32,009 bases of DNA from Flavobacteriales bacterium (GTDB lineage Bacteria; Bacteroidota; Bacteroidia; UBA10329). This document shows positions 7,163-15,970 of the stretch, piece by piece (the stretch's first letter is position 1; every line of letters begins with the position of its first letter). The stretch is taken from NCBI GenBank assembly GCA_021739625.1, contig JAIPBJ010000035.1:1-32009 (forward strand). Direction: 5' to 3'. The notes beneath the pieces were generated by a model. That model was not told where the DNA came from, made no database searches, and saw nothing but the letters and a program-made list of their open reading frames with translations. A program made the translations under genes and the position numbers.

Positions 7163-8133
7163 ACAGTTTCGGGACGATATTCAGGATTTCAGTGTTCGGT
7201 GAGTCGCACGGGCCTGCCGTTGGCGTGACCATGGATGGTTGTCCGCACGGGATTGCCCTCTCAGAGGAAGACCTGCTGCCCGACCTCGAACGCAGGAAGA
7301 GCGGTGCCAAAGGAACCACCCCTCGCACAGAGACCGATTCTCCCGAATTCATCAGTGGGGTGCATAACGGCCACACCACAGGTGCGCCACTCACGGTCAT
7401 TTTTCGCAACGGGAATGTCCGGTCTGCAGATTATGATTCCCTGAAAGACATGCCCCGCCCCGGTCATGCCGACCTCACGGCAAGGGTGAAGTTCAAAGGG
7501 TTCAACGACCCGCGCGGTGGAGGTCATTTCTCTGGAAGACTGACGGTCTGCCTTGTGGCAGCGGGAGCAATTGCCAAGAAAGTGTGTGAAGGCATTTCCA
7601 TCCGGGCAAAACTGGTCGAGGCCGGAGGACTGACTGACGTTGACGCTGCCATCGATGCAGCGTTGACAGCGGGCGATTCCATCGGAGGTATCATCGAATG
7701 TCGCGCCACCGGAATACCCGCAGGTCTGGGCGAACCGTTCTTCAATTCCGTGGAGTCGGTGATATCGCATCTGGCGTTTTCAATTCCTGCCATCAAGGGC
7801 ATCGAATTCGGCTCAGGGTTCGGTGCTGCAAGGACCCGTGGAAGCGTCCACAACGACAGTATCATCGCACGGTCGGGCAAGACCTCCACGAACAATGCCG
7901 GAGGTATCAACGGAGGAATCACCAACGGGAACGAGCTGATCGTGCGCATCGCGGTGAAACCGACCTCAAGCATCGGCCTGCCACAGCGAACGGTGAATAT
8001 GAGCACAGGGGCGTTGGAGACCTTGGTAGTGCTCGGCCGCCATGACGTGTGCATCGCATTGCGCGTGCCGGTGGTGGCGGAGGCCATCACGGCCATTGCA
8101 CTGGCCGATCTGCTCCTTCAGAAGAGGGATTGA
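7159..8133 (+). CDS. aroC: Chorismate synthase
   Basis: Makes chorismate from EPSP with reduced FMN, the last shikimate-pathway step. The 324-residue protein opens with FGTIFRISVFGESHGPAVGV, containing the conserved GESHG with its catalytic-region histidine (His17). It also has RPGHAD, DPRGGGHFSGRLT, a GSGF segment and a C-terminal GRHD motif. The glycine-rich flavin loop reads GGGHFSGRLT rather than the better known GGGRSSARET, and the protein is shorter than the usual 350-370 residues. It therefore belongs to a divergent AroC branch. It overlaps aroA by four bases and is 27 bases from the convergent ABC1 gene. Confidence 0.93.
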   Translation: MNSFGTIFRISVFGESHGPAVGVTMDGCPHGIALSEEDLLPDLERRKSGAKGTTPRTETDSPEFISGVHNGHTTGAPLTVIFRNGNVRSADYDSLKDMPRPGHADLTARVKFKGFNDPRGGGHFSGRLTVCLVAAGAIAKKVCEGISIRAKLVEAGGLTDVDAAIDAALTAGDSIGGIIECRATGIPAGLGEPFFNSVESVISHLAFSIPAIKGIEFGSGFGAARTRGSVHNDSIIARSGKTSTNNAGGINGGITNGNELIVRIAVKPTSSIGLPQRTVNMSTGALETLVVLGRHDVCIALRVPVVAEAITAIALADLLLQKRD

Positions 8134-8160
8134 GGCATGGGATCCTGCCCAAGGGCCGGA

Positions 8161-9852
8161 TCACTTGTATTTGCGCCTTCTGATGGCCGAATATGCCAGC
8201 ACCAATAGGAAGAAACCGGCAGCCCATAGCCCATAGACGCTGATCTCAGGCATTCCCATGACGTGGCCCATCTCTGGGCCATAGTCGGCCGTCATGGTGA
8301 TGGCCGAGGCAATGAGGCAGCCCACGGTGAGGAATGTCAGCGACATGCGATTGGCCACGCTGTCCATTTTCTTCAGCAGGTAGCCGTATCCCTGAAGCTC
8401 CACCTCAAAGTGGATTTTTCCCTGTTGTGCTTTGGCCAACAGGGTACGGATGTCCTTCGGAAAGGCGGTGAGGAAGGCATTTATCTGCCCGAACTGCTCA
8501 GAAACCTCACTGAAGATGTTCTTGGGCGAGTACTTCTCCTTCATCAGCTTCATCCCATAAGGGCGGATGAAGTCGTAGGTGTTGAAGTGTGGGTGAATGG
8601 ACTTGCCTATGCCTTCAAGGATTGCGAAAGCGCGGAAAATGAGGAAAACCCCGCCCGGCACCCGAATCTGATAATCGTACATGATCTTCTGCAGTCGTTC
8701 GACCACATCGGCAATGCTGCTCTCGTCCACATCGAGCTGCGTGAAGTCCTCAATGATCTCGTTGAGGTCATACTCAAGTTGGCGCATGTCCTCAATGCGG
8801 TCTTCCACAGCAAGGGCCTTCATGCTCATGGCCATCTTTCGGGCATTCTGCTCGGCCATGCCGATGAAGATGCCCGCAAAGGCGAACTTGTCCTTCTTCA
8901 TCATGGTGCCCACCATACCGAAATCGAGCAGGCAGATGACCCCGTCCTTGCGCACCAGCACGTTGCCCGGATGCGGATCGGCATGGAAGATCCCGAACTC
9001 GAAGATCTGGGTCAGATAGATGTCCATCCCATTCTCTGCCACCTTGCGCGGATCCAGTCCCCAAGCACGCATTTGTGGCACATCAGAGATCTTGCAACCA
9101 CTGACAAACTCCATCACCAGCACATTCTCAGAACAGAATTCCTTGTGCGCCTTGGGGATGTAGAAGTTCTTATAGTCCTTGTAAAGGGTCCGGAACCGTT
9201 CGAGGTTGCGGGCCTCGTTGCGGTAGTCCAGTTCCTTGTTCATGCTCCGCTCGAAGGAGCGGACAAGGTCGGGAGCACTCAGCACGCCCTGTTTCTTCAG
9301 ATAACGGTCGGCACGGTTCACCGCGTCCACGAGGATGGCGAGGTCGCTCTCCACCTGCTCCTTCACCTCGGGCCGCTGAATCTTGACCACCACCTCCCGC
9401 CCGTCCTTGAGCCGGGCCTTGTGAACCTGCCCAATGGAGGCGGATGCCAGAGGCTTCTCATTGAACACGTCATAAATGTCCTCCAGCTTCTTGCCGTTGT
9501 CCTTTTCAATGATCTGGCGTACGCTTTCGAAACCGAACGGGGCCACATTGTCCTGAAGCTTCTCAAACTCTGCGATGAGCGGAGCGGGGAGCATGTCAGG
9601 CCGGTTGCTGAGCACCTGCGCCAGTTTGATGAACGTGGGGCCCAGTTCCTCGCAGGCCATGCGGATGCGCTCCCATCTTGAGTATTGGAACACGGGCTTA
9701 TCCTGCCGCATCCAAGAAAGGCGCACCTTCTCTGTGACGAAGTTGCGCAACGTGCTATTGGTGACGATGTCCTCGAAACCATACTTCACAAGCACCCCGA
9801 TGATCTCGCGGATGCGCCCGATGTTCTTGAAAGTCTGCCCGTTGAAAATCAT
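8161..9852 (-). CDS. ABC1/UbiB-family atypical kinase-like membrane protein
   Basis: This family (UbiB, COQ8) supports isoprenoid-quinone or related lipid biosynthesis and binds ATP with weak kinase or ATPase activity. The 563-residue protein shows the family order: GPTFIKLAQVLSNRPDMLP (71-89, the KxGQ region with Ala in place of Gly), the Ala-rich loop ASASIGQVHKA (136-146), the VVVKIQRP lysine (157), ELDYRNEARN (207-216), FHADPHPGN (289-297) and LLDFGMVG (308-315). Two hydrophobic helices end the protein (about 500-560). The ATG at 9852 is chosen because a TACCTTCG -7 box precedes it at 9869-9876; an earlier in-frame ATG at 9882 would lie upstream of that box. It is convergent to aroC. Confidence 0.88.
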   Translation of the reverse strand: MIFNGQTFKNIGRIREIIGVLVKYGFEDIVTNSTLRNFVTEKVRLSWMRQDKPVFQYSRWERIRMACEELGPTFIKLAQVLSNRPDMLPAPLIAEFEKLQDNVAPFGFESVRQIIEKDNGKKLEDIYDVFNEKPLASASIGQVHKARLKDGREVVVKIQRPEVKEQVESDLAILVDAVNRADRYLKKQGVLSAPDLVRSFERSMNKELDYRNEARNLERFRTLYKDYKNFYIPKAHKEFCSENVLVMEFVSGCKISDVPQMRAWGLDPRKVAENGMDIYLTQIFEFGIFHADPHPGNVLVRKDGVICLLDFGMVGTMMKKDKFAFAGIFIGMAEQNARKMAMSMKALAVEDRIEDMRQLEYDLNEIIEDFTQLDVDESSIADVVERLQKIMYDYQIRVPGGVFLIFRAFAILEGIGKSIHPHFNTYDFIRPYGMKLMKEKYSPKNIFSEVSEQFGQINAFLTAFPKDIRTLLAKAQQGKIHFEVELQGYGYLLKKMDSVANRMSLTFLTVGCLIASAITMTADYGPEMGHVMGMPEISVYGLWAAGFFLLVLAYSAIRRRKYK

Positions 9853-9868
9853 CCCTCCGAAAGAGTCG

Positions 9869-9876
9869 CGAAGGTA
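9869..9876 (-). promoter_or_regulatory. Putative -7 box TACCTTCG for the ABC1 gene
   Basis: TACCTTCG on the minus strand is one base off TAnnTTTG and lies 16 bases before ATG 9852. Together with the divergent gene at 10062, it makes 9853-10061 a divergent promoter region of about 210 bases in which no other feature is seen. Confidence 0.4.
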
Positions 9877-10048
9877 GCACAAATGGAAACCTCGCTACCT
9901 ATGGGTAATGCAAAGGAGGTCTGCGGCATCAAGTTGATGCAACAGCCACAGATCCATCACAAGAATACAGGACATGCTTGCAGGAATGATTTAGATTTAC
10001 GGATCGTCCTTGGTCGGGCAGCTCTGTAGAATTGCCCTGAATTTCAGA

Positions 10049-10056
10049 TATTCTTG
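10049..10056 (+). promoter_or_regulatory. Possible -7 box TATTCTTG for the SGNH gene
   Basis: TATTCTTG is one base off TAnnTTTG and ends 5 bases before ATG 10062. TTG at 10032-10034 could be a -33 element, though the spacing (14 bases) is short. Confidence 0.3.
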
Positions 10057-10061
10057 GATTG

Positions 10062-11345
10062 ATGCGCATTGAGCAGAAGAACAATAGGGGGCGGTCATGG
10101 ACCATGGCTTTGGGCCTTGCGGTGGTAGGATTCCTATTGCTCCTGTTGACCCGTTGGCTCGGCACCCGTCATTACGGGATGACTGAATCCTGGCAATCGT
10201 TGGTCTTCCATACGGGAATCTTCTTGCTTGTCGCTTCAATGATCCAATGCATAGCGCCCTTGTTCCGTTGGTCTGCCGTGAACACGAGGGTGCTCATCGG
10301 AAGCGTGTGCATGGCGTGGATGGCACTTGAGCTCGCTGTTCGCATGTCCGGTGCGGCTCAGACCTATCCAGAGTTAAGGTCGGGCTTCTATCAGTCGTCC
10401 TATGTCATGGATCAGGACAATCCGCTCAGGGTGAACAATCCATTCGAGAAGCTGATCATCACTGCGCCAGAGTACAGCTTTCCGCGACAGGTGAACACAC
10501 ATGGGTTCAGCGACTTGGAATTCGGAGTGAAGCAGCCCGGGCAGCTGCTCATTCAAACTTATGGTGACTCGTTCACCGAAGGCGATGGCGCTCCTTATGA
10601 TTCGGCCTATCCCACCATTCTGCGCCATATCCTTCAGCAGAATTTCTCGAAAGACATCCTGATTCAGAATTTCGGCATCCGAGGCAATGACCCCGGGTTC
10701 TATTGGAAGCAGCTCCGCGATATTGGGGAGGCAATGAGGCCCGATATCGTAGTGATAAGCTACGGATCGTACGATTACACCACCGATTTTTTTACCCGTG
10801 GTGGATTGTCCAGATTCCATGACGGCCTGTGGAGTGCGCTGCCGGCCCCTTGGTGGGAGTTCATCTATGCCAACAGTCATCTGGTGAGGATCATATTGGA
10901 TATCGCTTTCGATGTGGAGGCACATGCCTTCCTGACCACTCCCGCACAACGGGAAGAACGTCTGCGAGCACTGCGGCCGGCTTGGAATGAGGTGTTCGAC
11001 AGTATAGCCGATCTGGCCCGCAGGGCCGAAGCGCGGGTACTCCTTATCAAGAAACCTGAAAGGAGCGAGATCGATGCCGGGGAATACGAGGAGGATCTCT
11101 CGTTTTTCGACCACTATTTGGAGAAGGACACGTTTTTCAGGCACTTTGACCTGAACGACTACTATCGCTCAGAACGGAAACTCACTGCAGACAGCACATA
11201 TCGCTACTACTGGAAGCACGATGGACATCACAATTCCAAGGGATATGAGCTCATGGCGCAAGGTGTTCATCAGGCCCTCATAAGGAGTTTTCCGGAACGC
11301 TTTGCGCTTCCTGACAGCACCAGCAGAGAAGTTGTTCCACAATAG
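10062..11345 (+). CDS. Membrane-anchored SGNH/GDSL hydrolase
   Basis: A 427-residue protein with three predicted N-terminal helices (about 15-33, 46-68 and 77-97) followed by an SGNH domain. Block I is TYGDSFTEGDG with the nucleophile Ser170. The Gly block is NFGIRGNDPG (203-212). The C-terminal catalytic pair is in HDGHHNSKGYELMA, with Asp387 and His390 as the DxxH dyad. The usual GxND block reads YGSYDY, lacking the Asn. Such proteins remove or transfer acyl esters on glycans; related domains occur at the membrane in O-acetylation systems. A TTG directly precedes the ATG. The gene lies 57 bases upstream of two radical SAM genes on the same strand and probably belongs to the same unit. Confidence 0.75.
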   Translation: MRIEQKNNRGRSWTMALGLAVVGFLLLLLTRWLGTRHYGMTESWQSLVFHTGIFLLVASMIQCIAPLFRWSAVNTRVLIGSVCMAWMALELAVRMSGAAQTYPELRSGFYQSSYVMDQDNPLRVNNPFEKLIITAPEYSFPRQVNTHGFSDLEFGVKQPGQLLIQTYGDSFTEGDGAPYDSAYPTILRHILQQNFSKDILIQNFGIRGNDPGFYWKQLRDIGEAMRPDIVVISYGSYDYTTDFFTRGGLSRFHDGLWSALPAPWWEFIYANSHLVRIILDIAFDVEAHAFLTTPAQREERLRALRPAWNEVFDSIADLARRAEARVLLIKKPERSEIDAGEYEEDLSFFDHYLEKDTFFRHFDLNDYYRSERKLTADSTYRYYWKHDGHHNSKGYELMAQGVHQALIRSFPERFALPDSTSREVVPQ

Positions 11346-11402
11346 TCACCTATGCACTGCCTGCCCACCTGTTTGGTAGTTTAGCCGTCCCAACTCCCGC
11401 CC

Positions 11403-12923
11403 ATGAACCGCTTCATTGAAGGCATCCGCTCCCGCCTCAGCGAGAAAGCTGACCATGAGACAGCTTTGGCGGCAGGCTATGACCCGCTGAACAGGGAGCA
11501 GTATCGCAGGTTCAACCGTTTCAGGCCCGAAGGCCCCAAGCGGCTGTTCTGTTACCTGCCTTTCAACAGCCTCACGTTCTCGTTCAATGGTGAAGTTTAT
11601 GTCTGCTCCTATAACCGGGATGTGGAACTGGGCCATTATCCAGAGAACAGCATCCACGAGATATGGGAGGGTGAGAAGGCCAGACAGTTGCGCCAGCACA
11701 TGCGGCACAACGACCTCAGCTTCGGCTGCCGCCACTGCAAGTTCTTCTTCGACAAGGGCAAGTTCTCCAACCTGCGGCCATTGGTGTTCGACAAGTATCA
11801 CGGTCACACGGACGGAGACCATCCCCGCGTGTTCGAATTTGAGCTGAGCAACACCTGCAACCTCGAATGCCAGATGTGCCATGGCGAAGTGAGCAGCAGC
11901 ATCCGCAAGAACAGGGACCGGCTGCCTCCGTTGGTAAGTCCGTATGATGATGCATTTGTCAATCAGCTCCGCGAGTTCATACCGACTTTGAAAGAGGCCA
12001 AGTTCTATGGTGGCGAGCCGCTCCTTATCCCCATCTATTACAAGATATGGGATGTGGTGAAGGAGCTGAATCCGAAGCTCAACATGTTCGTGATCACCAA
12101 TGGAACGAACTGGAACGACCGCATAGAACGGCTGGTAAATGACCTGAACTTCGATGTGGCCGTGTCCATCGATGCTGCCGAGAAGGAATTGTTGGAAAGG
12201 ATCAGGAAAAATGTGGTCTTTGAGGAGTTGATGGTGAACATCAAGCGGTTCAGCGAGGTCTGCAATCGCAAAGGCAAACATCTTTCGCTGAGCTACACCG
12301 TGCAACGCGACAATTGGCGGCAGTTCCCCAAGATGATCGAGCTGTGCAACGATGTGGGCGCCTACATCTATGTGAGCTATCTGGAGCGTCCGCGCCAGTT
12401 CGCACTGGCCGAGATGGACAGGCCGGACCTGATGCGCATCCGCGAGGAGATGGAGAAGTACGTACCCAGCGCACGGAATGCCAAGGAGCGGCACAACCGC
12501 AACTGTTTCGAGGATTTCAAGGCATATCTGGACAGTTATATCGGCAACGAGGCCGAAAGGCATTATCACGAATATGAGTTCAGCGAGGAACACAGGAAGG
12601 AGGTCGGAGAGCTGAGGGTCGGTTTTCTGAACAGCGTGACACCTGCCGCCAGCGAAGGTCATTTCAGGGATTGGGCCGAGGCCTGCTATGCCACCGATCC
12701 GACACATGAAACAATCTTCAGCAAGGAATCCTTCTTCAACCGGGTGAACGAGGCAACATCCGAACTGACGGACGAAGAGGTCAACATACTGCGGGGGTTC
12801 ATGATGGCGACAGATTTCAGGCAGTTGCTCAAAGGAATCGCCAGCACGGACAATGCCGAACTGGTGGCCAAAGGCCGCGAATCATTGCGTGCATATCGCG
12901 AACGTCAGGGGACGCACGCATGA
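11403..12923 (+). CDS. Twitch-domain radical SAM protein (paralog 1)
   Basis: A 506-residue protein with a permuted arrangement. An N-terminal auxiliary iron-sulfur (SPASM/twitch-like) module has Cys50, Cys68, Cys109 and Cys112, around the pattern NGEVYVCSYN, SIHEIWEG, FGCRHC. It precedes the radical SAM core, whose SAM-cluster motif CNLECQMC contains Cys152, Cys156 and Cys159. Further core motifs are YGGEPLLIP (SAM-binding GGE), TNGT and a SIDAAEKELLERIRKN segment. The C-terminal 150 residues are helical and variable. Relatives usually catalyse radical oxidation, epimerisation or C-C/C-S bond formation; the substrate here is unknown. The next gene overlaps by four bases (ATGA at 12920) and is a paralog, as is the gene at 14367-15941. 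Confidence 0.85.
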   Translation: MNRFIEGIRSRLSEKADHETALAAGYDPLNREQYRRFNRFRPEGPKRLFCYLPFNSLTFSFNGEVYVCSYNRDVELGHYPENSIHEIWEGEKARQLRQHMRHNDLSFGCRHCKFFFDKGKFSNLRPLVFDKYHGHTDGDHPRVFEFELSNTCNLECQMCHGEVSSSIRKNRDRLPPLVSPYDDAFVNQLREFIPTLKEAKFYGGEPLLIPIYYKIWDVVKELNPKLNMFVITNGTNWNDRIERLVNDLNFDVAVSIDAAEKELLERIRKNVVFEELMVNIKRFSEVCNRKGKHLSLSYTVQRDNWRQFPKMIELCNDVGAYIYVSYLERPRQFALAEMDRPDLMRIREEMEKYVPSARNAKERHNRNCFEDFKAYLDSYIGNEAERHYHEYEFSEEHRKEVGELRVGFLNSVTPAASEGHFRDWAEACYATDPTHETIFSKESFFNRVNEATSELTDEEVNILRGFMMATDFRQLLKGIASTDNAELVAKGRESLRAYRERQGTHA

Positions 12924-14377
12924 AGGACAAGCTGCTCAATATCTACAGTCGAATGAGCAGTTCGCTGCGCAACCAGTCGGGACCCGGGCTGCCGGCAAGC
13001 ACGGTGGCCGCCTACAATGCATCGCGGGGAAGGCCGCACTCACGCCATATCTGCCATGCCCCGTTCACCAACATGTATTTCAATGTGCATGGCGACTGCT
13101 CGCCCTGCTGGCTCACCTTCCATGACCCCGATTCCTATCCGAACAGGTCTGTGCATGAGATCTGGTTCGGAGAAAGGTTCCAGAAACTGCGTGAGCGCCT
13201 TCTTCATTTCGACCTGACCCAGAAATGCAGCGTGTGTCTCAAGAATCTGCAGACAGGCAACCACACATCTGTGCTCGCGCGGGCCTATGATGTGAACGAG
13301 ATCAGGGAGTATCCCACCATGCTGGAACTGGAGGTGTCCAACACCTGCAATCTGGAGTGCGTGATGTGCATAGGCGAACTGTCTTCCTCCATCCGCAGGA
13401 ACCGTGAAAAACTGCCCCCGATGGTCAGCCCGTATGATGACGCTTTCGCTGACCAGTTGGAAGAGTTCATCCCTCATCTGCACGAACTGCGTTTCAACGG
13501 AGGGGAACCATTCCTCATTCCGTTGGTTTACAGGATATTTGAGAAGGTGGAGAGGCTCCATCCCAAACTCAAGATCGTGATAGCCACCAATGGAACCGTG
13601 CTCAACAACAAAGTGAAGGACTGGTTGGGGAGACTCAACATCCACATCAATTTCTCGCTCGATTCACTGACGGCCGACATCTATGAGACCATACGCGTCA
13701 ATGCGAAATTCAGCCGGGTGATGGAGAACTTTGACCATCATCATGCCTACTGTCGCGACAATGGGCGCACCATGTGCATCATGGTCAATCCGATGCGCAA
13801 CAACTGGCACGAGATGCCGGAGTTCGTTCGTTTCGCCAATGGCCGCAATGTGAACCTGTGGTTCAACACTATCCATCGCCCAAAGGAGTGGGCCATCTGG
13901 TCTTTGCCCACCGACCAGTTGCGCGATGTTCATGCTACCCTAAATGCTGTGGACTTCGGGACAGAAGCGCGTACATCCATCGGCAGTTTCAACATCGGTG
14001 TCTATCGCAATCTGGCCGATGTGCAGCTGCGCAACTGGCTGCGCGAGGCCGAGGAGCGGGAACATACTGCGGAAATAGCCACACCGGCACTCACTCCCGC
14101 AGAGGCCTCCACCGCGCTCATGGAGAAACTCACCGTGTTCATTGACAACAATTTCGATGAAGGAGTGGAGCAGAAGCAGAACCGCGTGAAGCAGCTTGCC
14201 GAGAAATTGAAGTCCATAGATGCCAAACTGCGTGAGCGCAATGATGATGAGGATTTCTTCGTCAATGCACTGGAGGTCCCGTCAGATGTGCTGTACACGG
14301 GCCTTGAAAGCCGCAGTGTGAACAGCCTTGTAGAGGAATTCGAGAATTGGATGGTACGCAAGGCGGCTACGCGGTGA
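12920..14377 (+). CDS. Twitch-domain radical SAM protein (paralog 2)
   Basis: A 485-residue paralog of the preceding protein, translationally coupled to it by an ATGA overlap. The N-terminal auxiliary-cluster cysteines are Cys45, Cys60, Cys63, Cys103 and Cys106 (HGDCSPCW, SVHEIWFG, KCSVC). The SAM cluster is CNLECVMC with Cys143, Cys147 and Cys150, followed by the shared signature GELSSSIRRNREKLPP, then SPYDDAF, NGGEPFLIP and TNGT. Residues 360-485 form a charged, helical tail with coiled-coil character (EKQLAEKLKSIDAKLRERND-like composition). The 3' end overlaps the end of the convergent third paralog by 11 bases. Having two coupled paralogs suggests either sequential reactions or a heteromeric enzyme. 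Confidence 0.85.
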   Translation: MKDKLLNIYSRMSSSLRNQSGPGLPASTVAAYNASRGRPHSRHICHAPFTNMYFNVHGDCSPCWLTFHDPDSYPNRSVHEIWFGERFQKLRERLLHFDLTQKCSVCLKNLQTGNHTSVLARAYDVNEIREYPTMLELEVSNTCNLECVMCIGELSSSIRRNREKLPPMVSPYDDAFADQLEEFIPHLHELRFNGGEPFLIPLVYRIFEKVERLHPKLKIVIATNGTVLNNKVKDWLGRLNIHINFSLDSLTADIYETIRVNAKFSRVMENFDHHHAYCRDNGRTMCIMVNPMRNNWHEMPEFVRFANGRNVNLWFNTIHRPKEWAIWSLPTDQLRDVHATLNAVDFGTEARTSIGSFNIGVYRNLADVQLRNWLREAEEREHTAEIATPALTPAEASTALMEKLTVFIDNNFDEGVEQKQNRVKQLAEKLKSIDAKLRERNDDEDFFVNALEVPSDVLYTGLESRSVNSLVEEFENWMVRKAATR

Positions 14378-15941
14378 ACTTGGCAAATGCTTGCTGAAGG
14401 TCCTCAATGCTCTGGTTCAACAGAACGGTTGCCAGCTCCATGGGCGGTGCAGCGGCCATCTGTCGGAGAACGGCCGGTGCGTGGCCGCTTGTCAGCATCA
14501 TCGCAGCAATGGCCGCAACCTTCGCCCGGGTATCCTCGGTTCCAGGCAGGTCTTCCAAATGCCAGTAGGCCACCGGATACTGCATCAGGGCAGCGGTAAG
14601 ATCGCCCTCTGCGGCTGCGAGCAGCATGCCCGCAAGCTCGGCCTGTTTCTGGTGTTCGCAATCAAAATCTCCCGTCCTGCCCATTTCCACCAGATCGAGG
14701 ATGGTGGAAAGGACCGCCTCCTCAGACCAGTTGTCGGCCTTTGGCACGACCACTGATGCCGGCAGCGTTGCCCTTGCCCTTGCCACTTTGGCCTCCTTCT
14801 CTGCCAATAATGTCTTGCGCTCCGCGATCCACCCTTCCAGCAGTTTTATGAAGTCGTTGTAGGCCCTGATACTGAGATTGCGGGCGCTTCGCCCTCGTCC
14901 AGTCTCCTTTGGTGCAGGATGCTGCTTCAAGAAGGCGATGATGCGCTCCTGATCTTCCAATGGCTGTTCGCGCAGTGACAGCTCCACCGGAGTGAACACT
15001 GCATTCAGATAGAGCGAAACGCCTCTGTCGATGCAGAACTGGAGCATCTCTGGCAACTCGTGCCAATTATGGGTGATGGGGCAGGCGGCCATGGAAATGA
15101 ACGTGCCCTTTCGCTCGGCATAGGTGCGGAAATACTCCAGGTTGGCCATTACCCGGTCGAAATCCCCATTCACGCGAATCCTATTGTAAGTCTCACGGTT
15201 CACCGAATCGCAACTGAGGATGATACCGGCCGTTAGCCCCTCCAACAGTTCTTTGACGCGGTCGGTGAGCAAGGTCCCGTTGGTGGTGATGTGGATGCGC
15301 ATATTCGGGTTCACCTTGCGGATGCGCTCCCAGATCTTCAGATATACGTCTATCATGAACGGCTCGCCACCAAGGAATTTCGCGTCTGTGAGATGAGGCA
15401 GGAACTCCTCCAGTTCGTCCACGAACCGGTCATCATAAGGCGATTCGAGTGCGGGCAGCTTTTCCCTGTTCTTGCGGATGGATGAGGAGAAGTAACCGTT
15501 GCACATCACGCATTCGAGATTGCAGCGGTTGCTAAGTTCAAACTCCATCACCTTCGGGTATCCGATGTGCCCCGTCATCCGATGGCGAAGATATCCGATG
15601 GCAGTACCGATGCCATTGGGGGCGTACTCATCAGAATTTCTGGCCCTGACGCCATGGTGATTTCCGGCCACGATCATGCTGCCACACTCACTGCAACCGC
15701 CTCCAAGCTCATCTTCCCTTATCCATTGCCTGAGCTGCTCGGCCTCCTTGCTCCGCCAGATTTCCCCGATGCGCTGCTCCGGCCATTTGCCCAGCACGTG
15801 TTTGAAGTTGTAGCAGCACGCCCGAACATTGCCGTTCTGCTCGAAGTTGAGGCTTACGAACGGTGCATGGCAGATGATGGGCCTGTACGTTCCGCTGCGG
15901 GATGCCGCATATTCGGCCTTGGCCTTTTCGGGGAGTCTCAT
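14367..15941 (-). CDS. Twitch-domain radical SAM protein (paralog 3)
   Basis: A 524-residue third paralog on the opposite strand. The auxiliary module contains Cys24, Cys42, Cys43, Cys83 and Cys86 (NVRACCYN, IGEIWRS, GCSEC). The SAM cluster CNLECVMC has Cys140, Cys144 and Cys147, followed by GYFSSSIRKNREKLP, SPYDDRF, LGGEPFMID and TTNGT. The C-terminal 180 residues are Ala/Glu-rich helices unlike the tails of the other two. It is the last gene of the minus-strand block, 29 bases after the two-domain glycosyltransferase. Its 3' end overlaps paralog 2 tail to tail by 11 bases. The strong conservation of the core but not the tails suggests related chemistry on different substrates or partners. 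Confidence 0.85.
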   Translation of the reverse strand: MRLPEKAKAEYAASRSGTYRPIICHAPFVSLNFEQNGNVRACCYNFKHVLGKWPEQRIGEIWRSKEAEQLRQWIREDELGGGCSECGSMIVAGNHHGVRARNSDEYAPNGIGTAIGYLRHRMTGHIGYPKVMEFELSNRCNLECVMCNGYFSSSIRKNREKLPALESPYDDRFVDELEEFLPHLTDAKFLGGEPFMIDVYLKIWERIRKVNPNMRIHITTNGTLLTDRVKELLEGLTAGIILSCDSVNRETYNRIRVNGDFDRVMANLEYFRTYAERKGTFISMAACPITHNWHELPEMLQFCIDRGVSLYLNAVFTPVELSLREQPLEDQERIIAFLKQHPAPKETGRGRSARNLSIRAYNDFIKLLEGWIAERKTLLAEKEAKVARARATLPASVVVPKADNWSEEAVLSTILDLVEMGRTGDFDCEHQKQAELAGMLLAAAEGDLTAALMQYPVAYWHLEDLPGTEDTRAKVAAIAAMMLTSGHAPAVLRQMAAAPPMELATVLLNQSIEDLQQAFAKFTA

Positions 15942-15970
15942 CAGTATAATCCGCTAACTGCTGGTTTCAT

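Noticed and set aside
8263-9681. Plus-strand frame of about 470 codons opposite the ABC1 gene
   Set aside because: The ABC1 protein has clear conserved motifs on the minus strand; this frame has no recognisable domain.
11346-12707. Minus-strand frame of about 450 codons opposite radical SAM paralog 1
   Set aside because: The plus-strand protein has the full set of cysteine motifs; the opposite frame has none.
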